DNA from: Haloplanus salinus
GTDB taxonomy: Archaea; Halobacteriota; Halobacteria; Halobacteriales; Haloferacaceae
Reading direction: 5' to 3'
NCBI RefSeq assembly: GCF_003336245.1
Contig: NZ_QPHM01000001.1
Span: 186,001 to 250,000 of the forward strand
Length of the DNA: 64,000 bases
Positions 53,011-62,055 of the stretch are shown one piece after another (position 1 is the first letter of the stretch; every line of letters starts with the position of its first letter). The position numbers and the translations under genes are program-made. The notes beneath the pieces are model-generated. The model saw only the letters and a list, made by a program, of their open reading frames with translations, was not told where the DNA came from and ran no database searches.

Positions 53011-54607
53011 CCACCCCGACCCCCGTCACGGCGAGGGCGCCGACGGTGAGCGGCAGGAAGGGCAGGCCGCCGCCCTCACGCTGCTCGACCGAGACGGGGA
53101 CGCGGTACGTCTTCGACACCTCCGTATCGCCGTCCGGGAGTTCGTACTGGAAGTCGATCGAAACGGGGTAGGTCTTCTCCAGCGCCGAACCGCTCGCGCT
53201 CAGGCCGACGACGAACGTCGCGGACTCGCCCGGAGCGAGCGCGGAGACGAGGCCTTCGTCGTCGTCGCTACTGAGCGGCGACTGGACGAAGGCCTTGGCC
53301 TCCACGTCGCGGAGTGGCTCGTCGCCCTCGTTGGTCACGCGGAGTTCGAGCGCCGTCGTCTCGCCGGCGACGACGGTTCGGTTGACCGCCTCGACGCTGA
53401 ACCGGTTGCGCTGGGGCTGGACGGTCACTCGCTCGTTGAGTGGGTCACTCAGGCGCACGTCGCCGCGCGCGTTCCGATAGCGGACGGAGACGTTGAACTG
53501 CTGGGTGGTGGCGCTCGCGGCGTCGCTGATCGTCACGTCGAACGCGAACGCCCCCGTTTCGTCCGGTTCGAGGGTTTCGAGGGCGTATTCGGTGGATTCG
53601 ACGTTGACGTTCGGGTTCGAAGAGCTGAAGACGACCACGGGCTGGCGGGCGGTGTCGGGACCACGGTTGACGACGGTGCCGGTGAAGCGACCGTCCTCGC
53701 CGACCCGGAGGGTCGCCCCGGTGTCACGGAGCGCGAAAGCCTGCTCGCGGTCGGGGCGGACGCCGACCGCGAGCGGTTCGGAGGTGCGCGCGATGCCGTC
53801 GGTGTCCTCGTACTCCACGGTCGCCGAGAGGCTGTAGTTGCGTAGCGCCGCGTCGTCGTCGAAGGTGACGGTGTACGCCACCGTCGCGTTCGTGCCCGGT
53901 TCCCAAGCGCCGACGTAGCCGGTCGACCTCGTCGATTCGCTCCCGAAGGTGAGCTCGTCGGTCGACGAGGAGAGGGCGACACTGGCGTCGCGGGCCGTCC
54001 GCGTCCCGTCGTTCGCGAGCGTCACGGTGACCGTACCGGTGTCGCCGATCTGTGTCGTCGACGTCGACTCGACCACGTCGAACTGGGGCTGATCGCGGAC
54101 CCGGAGGGTGATGTAGCGCCGCTCCTCGCTCGTGAGGTCGTTGTAGTCGGGGGCGCCGACGGCGCTGTACTCGACGCTGACGGTGTAGCTGTACGAGACG
54201 GTGACGGGAATCCGGTAGCGGCCGGGGTCGACGTCCTCCGGAACGGTGATCGAGATGGGGTCGACGGCAGTCGTCCCGCGGGGCGCTTCGCCGACGGCGA
54301 CGGTCCCGGTGTTGACCTCGAACGGCGTATCGCCGGCGTCGACGTCGACGGTCAGGCCGCGGGCGGTGGTGACGCGCTGTTCGTACTCGGCGGGACCGCC
54401 GCGATTCAGTCGCCCGTCGTTCGAGACGACGAGGTCGAGGTCGGTCCGAGTGCCGGGTTCGACTTCGGTCGTCGAGGTGAACACGTCGACGGTCGGACGA
54501 CCGATGACGGTGCCCGAAGAGGACTGGCCGGCAGCGACGCCGGTCGCCGCGACGGTTGCGAAGACGACGAGGACGACGAGGAGTATCGAGCGATGTGTAG
54601 AGTGCAT
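52970..54607 (-). CDS. Exported COG1361-type S-layer-like protein with C-terminal anchor
   Basis: The 545-residue protein has a signal peptide (SILLVVLVVFATVAATGVAAG) and repeated NEW3/CARDB-like beta domains (YRIPVTVSYSYTV, GTVTVTLANDGTRTARDA, TALELRVTNEGDEPLRD). A C-terminal membrane helix (FLPLTVGALAVTGVGVGV) is followed by a basic tail. Such COG1361 proteins are commonly encoded before an RND gene and a TetR regulator in haloarchaea. It probably works with the exporter at the cell surface. I set the start at ATG 54607. Confidence 0.87.
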   Translation of the reverse strand: MHSTHRSILLVVLVVFATVAATGVAAGQSSSGTVIGRPTVDVFTSTTEVEPGTRTDLDLVVSNDGRLNRGGPAEYEQRVTTARGLTVDVDAGDTPFEVNTGTVAVGEAPRGTTAVDPISITVPEDVDPGRYRIPVTVSYSYTVSVEYSAVGAPDYNDLTSEERRYITLRVRDQPQFDVVESTSTTQIGDTGTVTVTLANDGTRTARDASVALSSSTDELTFGSESTRSTGYVGAWEPGTNATVAYTVTFDDDAALRNYSLSATVEYEDTDGIARTSEPLAVGVRPDREQAFALRDTGATLRVGEDGRFTGTVVNRGPDTARQPVVVFSSSNPNVNVESTEYALETLEPDETGAFAFDVTISDAASATTQQFNVSVRYRNARGDVRLSDPLNERVTVQPQRNRFSVEAVNRTVVAGETTALELRVTNEGDEPLRDVEAKAFVQSPLSSDDDEGLVSALAPGESATFVVGLSASGSALEKTYPVSIDFQYELPDGDTEVSKTYRVPVSVEQREGGGLPFLPLTVGALAVTGVGVGVWYRRNGEHGSD

Positions 54608-54711
54608 GGATGGGGCGTGGCGGACGCGCCGGGAGTCAGGTGCGAGCGGCGGGGACCGACCGACGCCCGGGCGGGTGTATGAACGGTGGACAGAACGAAG
54701 TAAATAAGTTG

Positions 54712-54729
54712 TGAATGAACGTTCAGTCA
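54712..54729. promoter_or_regulatory. TetR-type operator TGAATGAACGTTCAGTCA
   Basis: The 18-bp sequence is a near-perfect palindrome around TGAACGTTCA. It lies between a TATA-like TAAATAA (54701-54707) and the GTG at 54732. Binding there would block the predicted start of the TetR gene and, through the short intergenic region, possibly the divergent COG1361/RND operon. A related half-site (TATGAACGG) lies at about 54678. Confidence 0.6.
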
Positions 54730-54731
54730 CT

Positions 54732-55349
54732 GTGGCCTTCGACGACCCCTTCGGGAACGACACCGCCGAGACGCGAACCGCGATCATGCGGGCGACGTAC
54801 GAGGCGCTCATCGAGCACGGGTACGAGAACCTCACCATCCAGCGGATCGGCGATGAGTTTCCGAAGAGCAAGTCCCTCATCTACCAGCACTACGACGGCA
54901 AAGACGAGGTGCTGGTGGAGCTACTGGAGTTCCTGCTCGATCACTTCGAGACCCAGATGCCGAAACCGGACGACGGGAGCGCCCACGCCCGTCTGCTGGC
55001 GATGATCGAGTACGTCCTCGCGCCGGAGCCGGACGCCGAGCGGGTGGCGTTGACGGAGGTGATGGTCGAACTCCGGGGCCAGGCGCCACACAACGAGACG
55101 TTCGAGGCGTACTTCACGGCCAACGACGGGCGGTTCCGACGGGAACTCACCGACATCGTGGAGCGCGGGGTCGAAGAGGGCGTCTACCGATCCGTCGACG
55201 CCGACGCAGTCGCCGAGTTCCTCTTGACGAGTATCAGCGGCGGCACCGTCAGGCGAGCGACGGCCGGCGACGCCGTGGACCTCGCCGCCGTCCGACGCGA
55301 GATCGAGACCTACCTCGACGCGCGACTGCTTCGCGACGGCGCAGCGTAA
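54732..55349 (+). CDS. TetR/AcrR family transcription regulator
   Basis: The 205-residue regulator has the TetR helix-turn-helix (AIMRATYEALIEHGYENLTI, GDEFPKSKSLIYQHYDGKDE) and an all-helical ligand-binding domain (VMVELRGQAPHNETFEAYF). I chose GTG 54732 because the TATA box 28 bp upstream then gives a leaderless mRNA and the operator falls just before the start; an in-frame GTG at 54711 would place the operator inside the gene. It most likely controls the divergent exporter operon. Confidence 0.9.
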   Translation: MAFDDPFGNDTAETRTAIMRATYEALIEHGYENLTIQRIGDEFPKSKSLIYQHYDGKDEVLVELLEFLLDHFETQMPKPDDGSAHARLLAMIEYVLAPEPDAERVALTEVMVELRGQAPHNETFEAYFTANDGRFRRELTDIVERGVEEGVYRSVDADAVAEFLLTSISGGTVRRATAGDAVDLAAVRREIETYLDARLLRDGAA

Positions 55350-55378
55350 CGGCCGGGAAAACTGGAACGAGGACGGCG

Positions 55379-55666
55379 TCAGTTGATGCGGACGTGGCCG
55401 GTACCGTCGACGGTGACGGTGTAGTCGGCGTACTCGAACGTGAGGCTGCGGGTCGCCATCTCGGCGCGCGGACCGCCGAAGAGGGCTTCGAGCGCGTCGG
55501 GGTCCACGTAGTCCGCGAGGGGGTCGAGATCGACCGGCGCACAGCCCTCGACGTCGCCGAGGGCCGTCTGTACCGCGAAGCTGACCGGCTCGCGCCGATC
55601 CCAGTCGATTTCGAGTCGGTGGGGGGTCGTCGCCGCCGTCGTGTGCTCGTCTCCAGTTACGGACAT
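55379..55666 (-). CDS. HalOD1 domain protein
   Basis: The 95-residue protein carries a HalOD1 domain: PVSFAVQTALGDVEGCAPV, LADYVDPDALEALFG and the closing FEYADYTVTVDGTGHV. It stands alone, like the protein at 22810-23157, and may be an output module used by several sensors. Its promoter overlaps a TACCG-TATAA-CGGTA palindrome, so it may be tightly repressed. Confidence 0.87.
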   Translation of the reverse strand: MSVTGDEHTTAATTPHRLEIDWDRREPVSFAVQTALGDVEGCAPVDLDPLADYVDPDALEALFGGPRAEMATRSLTFEYADYTVTVDGTGHVRIN

Positions 55667-55685
55667 ACCCGTAGGGATTTCTTCT

Positions 55686-55700
55686 TACCGTATAACGGTA
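55686..55700. promoter_or_regulatory. Palindrome TACCG-TATAA-CGGTA over the HalOD1 TATA box
   Basis: Perfect 5-bp arms flank TATAA, which is centred about 27 bp upstream of the HalOD1 ATG (55666), the expected TATA position for a leaderless gene. A protein bound here would exclude TBP. A related TACCGTATA occurs at 15558-15566 upstream of the small membrane-protein gene. Confidence 0.5.
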
Positions 55701-55933
55701 GTGGCCAAATTACTTAATTTGATATTCGGCTGCTACCCCCGACCAACATCGATTTTACCGCGTGGGTGGAACGGCGAGACGGGTCGTTCCGCGGCCCGAT
55801 CACGCATGACACGCGACGTCCTCGCCGCCGAGAACGCACCGGCCGATGGTAGCGGCGGCTCCGACGAGGGTCGGACGGGCCCCGTCGTCGATTGCGAGGG
55901 TCGGTTCGCGGCCGGGCCGTCCGGGAGGCGATG

Positions 55934-56851
55934 ATGGAGGTACTCGTCTTCGGCGCCGGGAGCCTCGGTAGCCTTCTGGGCGGACTCCTCGCACGCGCTC
56001 ACGACGTGACCCTCGTGGGGCGCGAGCCACACGTTTCGGCGGTGCAGGCCGACGGCCTGCGGATCACGGGCGCCGAGACGCTCGAGACCCGGCCGGCAGC
56101 GACGACGGACGCGACCGGCGCGAGCGCCGACCTCGCGCTCGTGACGGTGAAAGCCTACGACACCGAGGCGGCGGGGCGGGCGCTCGCGACCGGCGACTAC
56201 GGCGCCGTCTGCTCCCTCCAGAACGGGATGGGTAACGAGGACGTACTCGCCGACGCCGTCCGCGCTCCCGTTCTCGCCGGGACGGTGACCTACGGGGCGG
56301 GACTGGTCGATCCGGGGCACGTCGAGTGGCGGGGGCGGGGAACGATCACGCTCGGGGCGTGGCGGCCGGCCGACGACGTGGCGGCCGCCGAGCGGGTCGC
56401 CGCGGCGTTGCGTGCGGCCGACCTCAACGTGACGACGACGGTGGACGTGCGGCGACGGCTCTGGGAGAAGCTGGCGGTCAACGCCGCGATCAACCCCGTA
56501 ACGGCGCTGGCGCGCGTGGGGAACGGTGCGCTGACCGAGGAACCGCTCGCGGGGCTCGCACGGACGGCGGCGGTCGAGACGGCGGGGGTCGCTCGTGCGA
56601 CCGGCGTCGCCATATCGGACGAGACGGCCGCCGACGCGGCTGCGACGGTCGTCCGCGAGACGGCGCGGAACCGGTCGTCGATGTTACAGGACGTGACCCG
56701 TGGCCGCCGGACCGAAATCGACGCGATCAACGGCTACGTGGTCGACCGGGCGGCGGCGACCGATCGAGCGGCGCCGGTAAATCGGACGCTCGCCGCGCTG
56801 ATCGGGGGCTGGGAGCGGGGTGCCGGCGTCGGTCCGTCGGGAGACGAGTAG
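55934..56851 (+). CDS. 2-dehydropantoate 2-reductase (ketopantoate reductase)
   Basis: The 305-residue enzyme has an N-terminal Rossmann motif GAGSLGSLLGG at residues 7-17, VKAYDTEAAG (catalytic lysine region) and SLQNGMGNEDVLADAV. The C-terminal signature RLWEKLAVNAAINPVTAL is followed by RGRRTEIDAINGYVV. It reduces ketopantoate to pantoate in coenzyme A synthesis. PanB lies 96 bp downstream on the same strand, making the first two steps an operon-like pair. I chose ATG 55934; ATG 55931 is directly adjacent. Confidence 0.92.
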   Translation: MEVLVFGAGSLGSLLGGLLARAHDVTLVGREPHVSAVQADGLRITGAETLETRPAATTDATGASADLALVTVKAYDTEAAGRALATGDYGAVCSLQNGMGNEDVLADAVRAPVLAGTVTYGAGLVDPGHVEWRGRGTITLGAWRPADDVAAAERVAAALRAADLNVTTTVDVRRRLWEKLAVNAAINPVTALARVGNGALTEEPLAGLARTAAVETAGVARATGVAISDETAADAAATVVRETARNRSSMLQDVTRGRRTEIDAINGYVVDRAAATDRAAPVNRTLAALIGGWERGAGVGPSGDE

Positions 56852-56947
56852 GACACGGCCCGAACGCGACGGGCTCCGGTCGCCCGAGGGGCAGTCGAAG
56901 GGACGTGAGGGAGTAGCGTTAATTCCCTCGCGACCGATCCACGGATC

Positions 56948-57715
56948 ATGCCAACGGTACAGGAGCTTCAGCGAGCGTCGCCGGCGGAGCCGTTGACGAT
57001 GCTGACGGCGTACGACGCGCCGACGGCGGCTATCGTCGACGCGGCCGGGATCGACGTGATCCTCGTCGGCGACAGTATGGGCAACGCGGTCCTCGGCTAC
57101 GACTCGACGCTCCCGGTGACGATGGACGAGGTGGTCAGTCACACCAGCGCGGTGGCGCGGGCGGCGGACGACGCCCTCGTCGTCGGCGACATGCCGTTCC
57201 TGAGCTACGGCACGAGCGCGGAGACGGGCATCGAGAACGCGGGGCGGCTGCTCAAGGAGGCGGGCGCCAACGCGGTCAAAATCGAATCCGGCCCGCACAC
57301 GGTCGAGTTGACCGACCGGCTCGTCGACCTCGGCATCCCGGTGATGGCGCATCTCGGCCTGACGCCACAGCGGCGTAACCAGATCGGCGGCTACGCGCGC
57401 CAAGGGACGACCGAGGAGGCAGCCGCGGAGATCCGTGACCTCGCCGCGAAGCACGAGGCTGCGGGCGCGTTCTCGCTCGTATTGGAACACGTCCCCGACG
57501 AGTTGGCCACGGACGTGACCGCGGCACTCGACATCCCGGTCGTCGGCATCGGCGCTGGTTCCGAGACGGACGGGCAGGTCCTAGTGTTGACGGACGTGAT
57601 CGGTCTCTCCGAGTCGGTGCCGCCCTTCGCCGAGGAGTTCGGGGACGTTCGGACGGAGATGGAAGACGCCGTCGCGGCCTACCGCGACGCGGTCGAGGAC
57701 GGCTCGTTCCCCTAG
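56948..57715 (+). CDS. panB: 3-methyl-2-oxobutanoate hydroxymethyltransferase
   Basis: The 255-residue enzyme has the PanB motifs LTAYDAPTAAIVDAAG, VGDSMGNAVLGYDSTLPV (metal-binding Asp), GDMPFLSYG, AHLGLTPQR and GIGAGSETDGQVLV. It makes ketopantoate from 2-oxoisovalerate and methylene-tetrahydrofolate (or pterin), the first committed step to pantothenate. It follows the ketopantoate reductase gene and converges on the trmB-like gene with a 4-base overlap. Confidence 0.96.
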   Translation: MPTVQELQRASPAEPLTMLTAYDAPTAAIVDAAGIDVILVGDSMGNAVLGYDSTLPVTMDEVVSHTSAVARAADDALVVGDMPFLSYGTSAETGIENAGRLLKEAGANAVKIESGPHTVELTDRLVDLGIPVMAHLGLTPQRRNQIGGYARQGTTEEAAAEIRDLAAKHEAAGAFSLVLEHVPDELATDVTAALDIPVVGIGAGSETDGQVLVLTDVIGLSESVPPFAEEFGDVRTEMEDAVAAYRDAVEDGSFP

Positions 57716-58518
57716 CCGCTGATCGCGGTGGCCAGGAGGGGCCGCATCAGGCCCACGACCGGTGCCTCGGCGCTGTCGGTCCAGATCGCGCGGTGTTTGC
57801 GCACGCCGGGGAGGTCGGTCGCCGCGTCGGCGCTGACGAGGAGGGCGCTGCCGTCGACCATACAGACGCTAGTGACGGCGCCGGCCTCGATGGGATGAGC
57901 GTCCCACCAGGTCCACGTTTCGACCACGTCGGCGCCGGGTACCGCTTCACGCATACGCTCGCGGACCGACTCCCCAGGCGAACCGACTACCACGTCGACG
58001 CCACGGTCGGCCGCGTCGGCTACGGCGTCGACCAAGTCGTCGTTCAGAAGCGCGTCGACGGCGATTGCGAGCAACACCTCGTCGTCGGCGTCGGCGACCA
58101 GCGACACGAGGCGTTCCGAGACGGCTGCCTCTCCCTCCATGGTCCAGACTTCGCCGGCGCCCGTCGTTCGGTTCGGCGAGCCGAGCTGGGGAAGGGCGGT
58201 CCCGAGGCGATCCAGTCGGCTCTGGCACTCCCGCTCCAACAGGTCGACGGCTTCGCGCGGGGAGACGGCCCGAAACCGCCGTGGTTTCGACTCCTGCACG
58301 CTGACCAGCCCCCGGTCTTGGAGCCCGTCCATGCTGTCGTAGATGCGCGCGCGCGGCACGTCAGCGACGTCGCTTACTTCTTTTGCCGTGCCCTCACGCA
58401 ACCGCGTCAGGGCCACGAAACATTTCGCCTCGTACTCGGTGAGTTCGAAGGTCCGGAGCGTTCCGACGACCTCCTCCACGAGCGTGTCCGTTTCTGCCTT
58501 TGTTGTGTTGTCCGTCAC
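57712..58518 (-). CDS. TrmB-family transcription regulator
   Basis: The 268-residue regulator has an N-terminal TrmB winged helix (TLRTFELTEYEAKCFVALTR, VADVPRARIYDSMDGLQDRG) and a C-terminal effector domain (SERLVSLVADADDEVLLAIA, GVDVVVGSPGES, VCMVDGSALLVSADA). TrmB proteins control sugar and other metabolic genes in archaea. It is an intact counterpart of the two decayed TrmB genes at 23-25 kb. It is convergent with panB and divergent from tfb. Confidence 0.9.
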   Translation of the reverse strand: MTDNTTKAETDTLVEEVVGTLRTFELTEYEAKCFVALTRLREGTAKEVSDVADVPRARIYDSMDGLQDRGLVSVQESKPRRFRAVSPREAVDLLERECQSRLDRLGTALPQLGSPNRTTGAGEVWTMEGEAAVSERLVSLVADADDEVLLAIAVDALLNDDLVDAVADAADRGVDVVVGSPGESVRERMREAVPGADVVETWTWWDAHPIEAGAVTSVCMVDGSALLVSADAATDLPGVRKHRAIWTDSAEAPVVGLMRPLLATAISG

Positions 58519-58707
58519 GACGGCTCTCCCAGTTCGCTCCCCGTAAGGATGACATCACTAAAAAGAGTCGGGTCGCCAAGCAGGTGTGTGACCCCGACGC
58601 GCAGTCTGTTTCGATTGGAGTAAAAACACAGTAGAAACTATTAAGATACTACCAGTCGTAGGCGTGATCGTGAAGCAAACTGCGGCCACGCGCCGCCTCC
58701 ACCAATC

Positions 58708-59688
58708 ATGAGCCAGCAGCCCGAGACCGTCCGAGAGACCGGCGGGGAACAGCGTTCGACGACTACCGAGACGGGCGAGCGTGTCTGCCCGGAGTGCGAC
58801 GCATCGCTCGTCGTGGACGAATCCCACGGCGAGACGGTGTGTGAGGCGTGTGGCCTCGTCGTTGAAGAAGACGGCATCGACCACGGCCCCGAGTGGCGCG
58901 CCTTCGACTCCAGCGAACGCGCGGAGAAAAGTCGGGTCGGGGCGCCGACGACCAAACTCCTCCACGACGATGGCCTCTCTTCGGTCATCGACTGGCAGGA
59001 CCGCGACGCCAAGGGTCGAACCATCGACGGGAGCAAGCGCCGGAAGCTCCAGCGCCTGCGCACGTGGGACGAACGCTTCCGCTCGAAGAGCGCCCAGGAG
59101 CGCAACCTGAAGCAGGCCCTCGGCGAGATCGATCGGATGTCGTCGGCGCTCGGCCTCCCCGAAACCGTCCGCGAGACGGCGAGTGTCGTCTACCGCCGGG
59201 CGCTCGAGGACGACCTCCTGCGCGGCCGCTCCATCGAGGCGATGGCGACCGCGTCGCTGTACGCCGCCGCCCGACAGGCCTCCGTGCCCCGCAGCCTCGA
59301 CGAGTTCGAACCCGTCAGCCGCGTCGACCGGAAGGAGTTCTCGCGGGCGTACCGCTACATCGTCCGCGAACTCGAACTGGCGATCGAACCCGCCAACCCC
59401 CTCGAGTACCTGCCCCGGTTCGCCTCCGACCTCGACCTCGACGGCGACACGACGACCCGGGCCCGCAACCTCCTCGAGGAAGGGATGGAGAGCGGCGTCC
59501 ACAGCGGGAAGAGCCCGGTCGGCCTCGCGGCCGCGGCGCTCTACGCCGCCTCGATCCTCGAGGGCGAGAAGGTAACCCAGAAGGAGGTCTGCTCGGTCAG
59601 CGACGTGTCGGAAGTAACCGTCCGCAACCGCTACACCGAACTCCTCGAAGCCGGCACCGACCCCGACGCGGCGCGCGGCGCCGCCTAA
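58708..59688 (+). CDS. tfb: Transcription initiation factor IIB (TFB)
   Basis: The 326-residue protein has an N-terminal zinc ribbon with C27, C30, C45 and C48, and a B-finger/reader region (WRAFDSSERAEKSRVGAP). Two cyclin repeats follow (first with RSIEAMATASLYAAARQ, second with VGLAAAALYAASIL). It recruits RNA polymerase to TBP-bound promoters. Haloarchaea have several TFBs; this one cannot be numbered. A TATA-like ACTATTAAG lies about 70 bp upstream. Confidence 0.96.
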   Translation: MSQQPETVRETGGEQRSTTTETGERVCPECDASLVVDESHGETVCEACGLVVEEDGIDHGPEWRAFDSSERAEKSRVGAPTTKLLHDDGLSSVIDWQDRDAKGRTIDGSKRRKLQRLRTWDERFRSKSAQERNLKQALGEIDRMSSALGLPETVRETASVVYRRALEDDLLRGRSIEAMATASLYAAARQASVPRSLDEFEPVSRVDRKEFSRAYRYIVRELELAIEPANPLEYLPRFASDLDLDGDTTTRARNLLEEGMESGVHSGKSPVGLAAAALYAASILEGEKVTQKEVCSVSDVSEVTVRNRYTELLEAGTDPDAARGAA

Positions 59689-60623
59689 GGTCGGATCGCC
59701 GTCTCCAAACCGGCGCCGGTCAGCGCCGTCTGCAATCGTTCCGCGGCCGTCCCCGACTCCGCGACGTTTTCCATCACCACCGTCTCGCTCGGAAAGAGGT
59801 CGTCACCGACGACGAGACCGTGTTCCCGCGCCGTCGACCCCGTCATGGTCAGGTAGACGCCCAGCCCCGCGTCGGCGATGGCGGCTTCCTCCTCCGCCGC
59901 GGGATCGGGGTATACGAACTCGACGTCGTCGAGAACGTTCGTCCCGAGGACGGCCCTGACGAGCCGTTCGTACCGCGGCGAGATGCAGAGCGGCCCCTGG
60001 TAGTCGGCGACGAACGAGCGGTCGAGGTCGGCGCCCGGCGGCAGGATCTCCGGCGTCGCTAGCAGGGTGTGATAGACGGTGTCGCCGAGGCCACTCACTA
60101 CCCGCACGTCCGTCTCCCGCGGATCGATCCGGGCGTTCACGTCGGCGATGGACTCGACGCCCGTCCCCCCCAGTGTGACGACCTCCTCGAGGACGAGGTC
60201 GGCGCTGTCGAAACCGAGGCCGAACTCGTGGGTGCGGAGCGCGCGAAACGGCTCCTCGCGACCGATCAGTTCGACGGTGACGCCGTCGGTCGCCGGTCGG
60301 CCGTCCGCGGAACGCGGTTCCGCGTCGTCGACGTGGACGGTCACGCTGTCGAAGACGATCCGTCGCGGTTTCCCCTCACGGTCGTCACGCAACACCGTAT
60401 ACTCCGGTTGGGTCGGGTCCGTGAGGTCGCTGTACGCCGCCAGCCGCTCGTACACGTCCCGCTCGGGGTCCGTCTTACCCTTGGTGATCGCCTTCTCGTA
60501 CCGGAGCGTCGAGGAGACGTCGTCGGCCAGGTCGTCGACGCCGGCAACGTCCGCGAAGCGTTCGAAAACCGCCTCCAGCGGTCGTCCCTTCCGTGGTACG
60601 GCGACCCGGACCGTCTCGGTCAT
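59685..60623 (-). CDS. Conserved protein resembling a duplicated HisG/periplasmic-binding fold
   Basis: The 312-residue protein starts MTETVRVAVPRKGRPLEAVF, reminiscent of ATP phosphoribosyltransferase (HisG) N-termini. It continues with YEKAITKGKTDPERDVYERL, LVLEEVVTLGGTGVESIADV and FVYPDPAAEEEAAIADAGLG, as in HisG-like substrate-binding lobes. The HisG catalytic pattern is not fully visible, and a canonical histidine operon is absent. I would call it HisG-like, function unknown. A longer frame to 60656 is less likely. Its stop overlaps that of tfb by 4 bases. Confidence 0.65.
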   Translation of the reverse strand: MTETVRVAVPRKGRPLEAVFERFADVAGVDDLADDVSSTLRYEKAITKGKTDPERDVYERLAAYSDLTDPTQPEYTVLRDDREGKPRRIVFDSVTVHVDDAEPRSADGRPATDGVTVELIGREEPFRALRTHEFGLGFDSADLVLEEVVTLGGTGVESIADVNARIDPRETDVRVVSGLGDTVYHTLLATPEILPPGADLDRSFVADYQGPLCISPRYERLVRAVLGTNVLDDVEFVYPDPAAEEEAAIADAGLGVYLTMTGSTAREHGLVVGDDLFPSETVVMENVAESGTAAERLQTALTGAGLETAIRP

Positions 60624-60683
60624 TGTCGGATCGACGAGAGCGCGGGCTTTACCCATTGCGCTTTCCGGGCGGCGTCGACCCGG

Positions 60684-61991
60684 CTACTCGTCGGTTCCGA
60701 AGGCGCTGCTCAGGCGGTCGCGGAAGTCCCGCAAGTCGTCCAGTTCCGCCTCGATGTCCTCGACGTCCGATTCGACGTCGTCGATCGCCTCGAGACGTTC
60801 CTCGATCCGCTCGGCGGTCGCCGACAGGTCGTCGAGGTCGGCCGCGACCGTGTCGAGTCGGTCGGCCACGTCGTCGACGCGGTCGGTCGCCGCCGCCACG
60901 TCGTCCGCGAGTGCCGCCCGCTCGTCGTCGGCGTCGGCCACCGCGTCGTCGAGAGCCTCGACCCGTTCGGTCAGGTCGGCCAGCTCCGCGTTCACCTCGC
61001 CCACCACCTCCTCGGCAGTCCCGTTCTCGTCGAGGAAATCCGCGAGGGCGTCGCGGTAGGCGAGTGTGTCCTCGATCTGCGACTGGAGTCGCCCGATGCG
61101 CACGTCGACGCTCGTCGGCACCCCGCCCCCGGCGTCCGCCTCGAACGCCTTCCGCAGGACGGTCAGGTCGTCGTCGTCGACCGTACCGGCGCGAATCTCG
61201 GCGGCGAGGGCGGCGGCGACGGACGTGCCGGCCGCGGCGGTCGGAGCGGCGTCCGCCGCCACCGCGTCGTCGGCCTCCACGTCGACCGTCGACTCCGGTT
61301 CCGCCGCCGATCCTTCGCCATCGCGCGGATCCAGCGCCTCGACCGGCGGGACGGCGTCGTCTTCGTCCGTCTCCGCCTCGTCGGAATCGGCGTCGGAATC
61401 GGCGTCGGCAGCCACCTCTGCATCGACGGCGGTGACGCTCCCGTCCCGGTCGTCGGTTACGACGGTCGGGTCGGCGGCGCGTTCGCGAGGCGCAGGCGTC
61501 TCGTCGTCGAGCAGCGGGTCGGGCTCCAGCCCCGACAGGTCGTCCGAGTCGTCGCCCGAGAGCGCGTCGCGGACGACTTGCGTCGTCTCCCGGCCCAACA
61601 CGTCGCCGGTGGCCGCGGCGCCGCCGTGCTCGATCAGTTCGATCTCGGGATCGCCGAGGAAGTCGTCCGCTTCCCCGGGGTCGTCGATCCGGATACCGTA
61701 CACCGTGAGCACGGACTCGCCGGGTTCGAGCGTCCGCTCGTAAGCGACCCGGTTGTCGCGGTACGCGGTCCAGTTGTCGCCCTCGTAGTCGGGGTGAAAG
61801 CCCACGCCCTCCATCGGGAACGACTCGGGGATGTCGTCGACGAGCCGAACCCGGATCGGCTCGTCGGCCAGCGATTCGATCTCGAAGGCGACGGCCGGCA
61901 CCGGGAAGCGGTCGGCCTCGAACGCCTTCCCCACGCGTACCTCCCCCGTCGAGACGGTCACTGGGATGTCGGGGCCTGGGTCGTTCGCCAT
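60684..61991 (-). CDS. Acidic coiled-coil protein of unknown function
   Basis: The 435-residue protein starts MANDPGPDIPVTVSTGEVRV. An N-terminal beta domain of about 150 residues contains VPAVAFEIESLADEPIRVRL and YRDNRVAYERTLEPGESVLT. A long acidic, low-complexity middle follows. The C-terminal region of about 130 residues is strongly coiled-coil (LADLTERVEALDDAVADADD, DRVDDVADRLDTVAADLDDL). I do not recognise the family. It may be structural or a scaffold. Confidence 0.75.
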   Translation of the reverse strand: MANDPGPDIPVTVSTGEVRVGKAFEADRFPVPAVAFEIESLADEPIRVRLVDDIPESFPMEGVGFHPDYEGDNWTAYRDNRVAYERTLEPGESVLTVYGIRIDDPGEADDFLGDPEIELIEHGGAAATGDVLGRETTQVVRDALSGDDSDDLSGLEPDPLLDDETPAPRERAADPTVVTDDRDGSVTAVDAEVAADADSDADSDEAETDEDDAVPPVEALDPRDGEGSAAEPESTVDVEADDAVAADAAPTAAAGTSVAAALAAEIRAGTVDDDDLTVLRKAFEADAGGGVPTSVDVRIGRLQSQIEDTLAYRDALADFLDENGTAEEVVGEVNAELADLTERVEALDDAVADADDERAALADDVAAATDRVDDVADRLDTVAADLDDLSATAERIEERLEAIDDVESDVEDIEAELDDLRDFRDRLSSAFGTDE

Positions 61992-62055
61992 GCGCCTTAC
62001 TGTTTCCAGTGGGAGCATAAAACAACCGGCAGGGAGGGGTGTGGGACGCCGCCGA

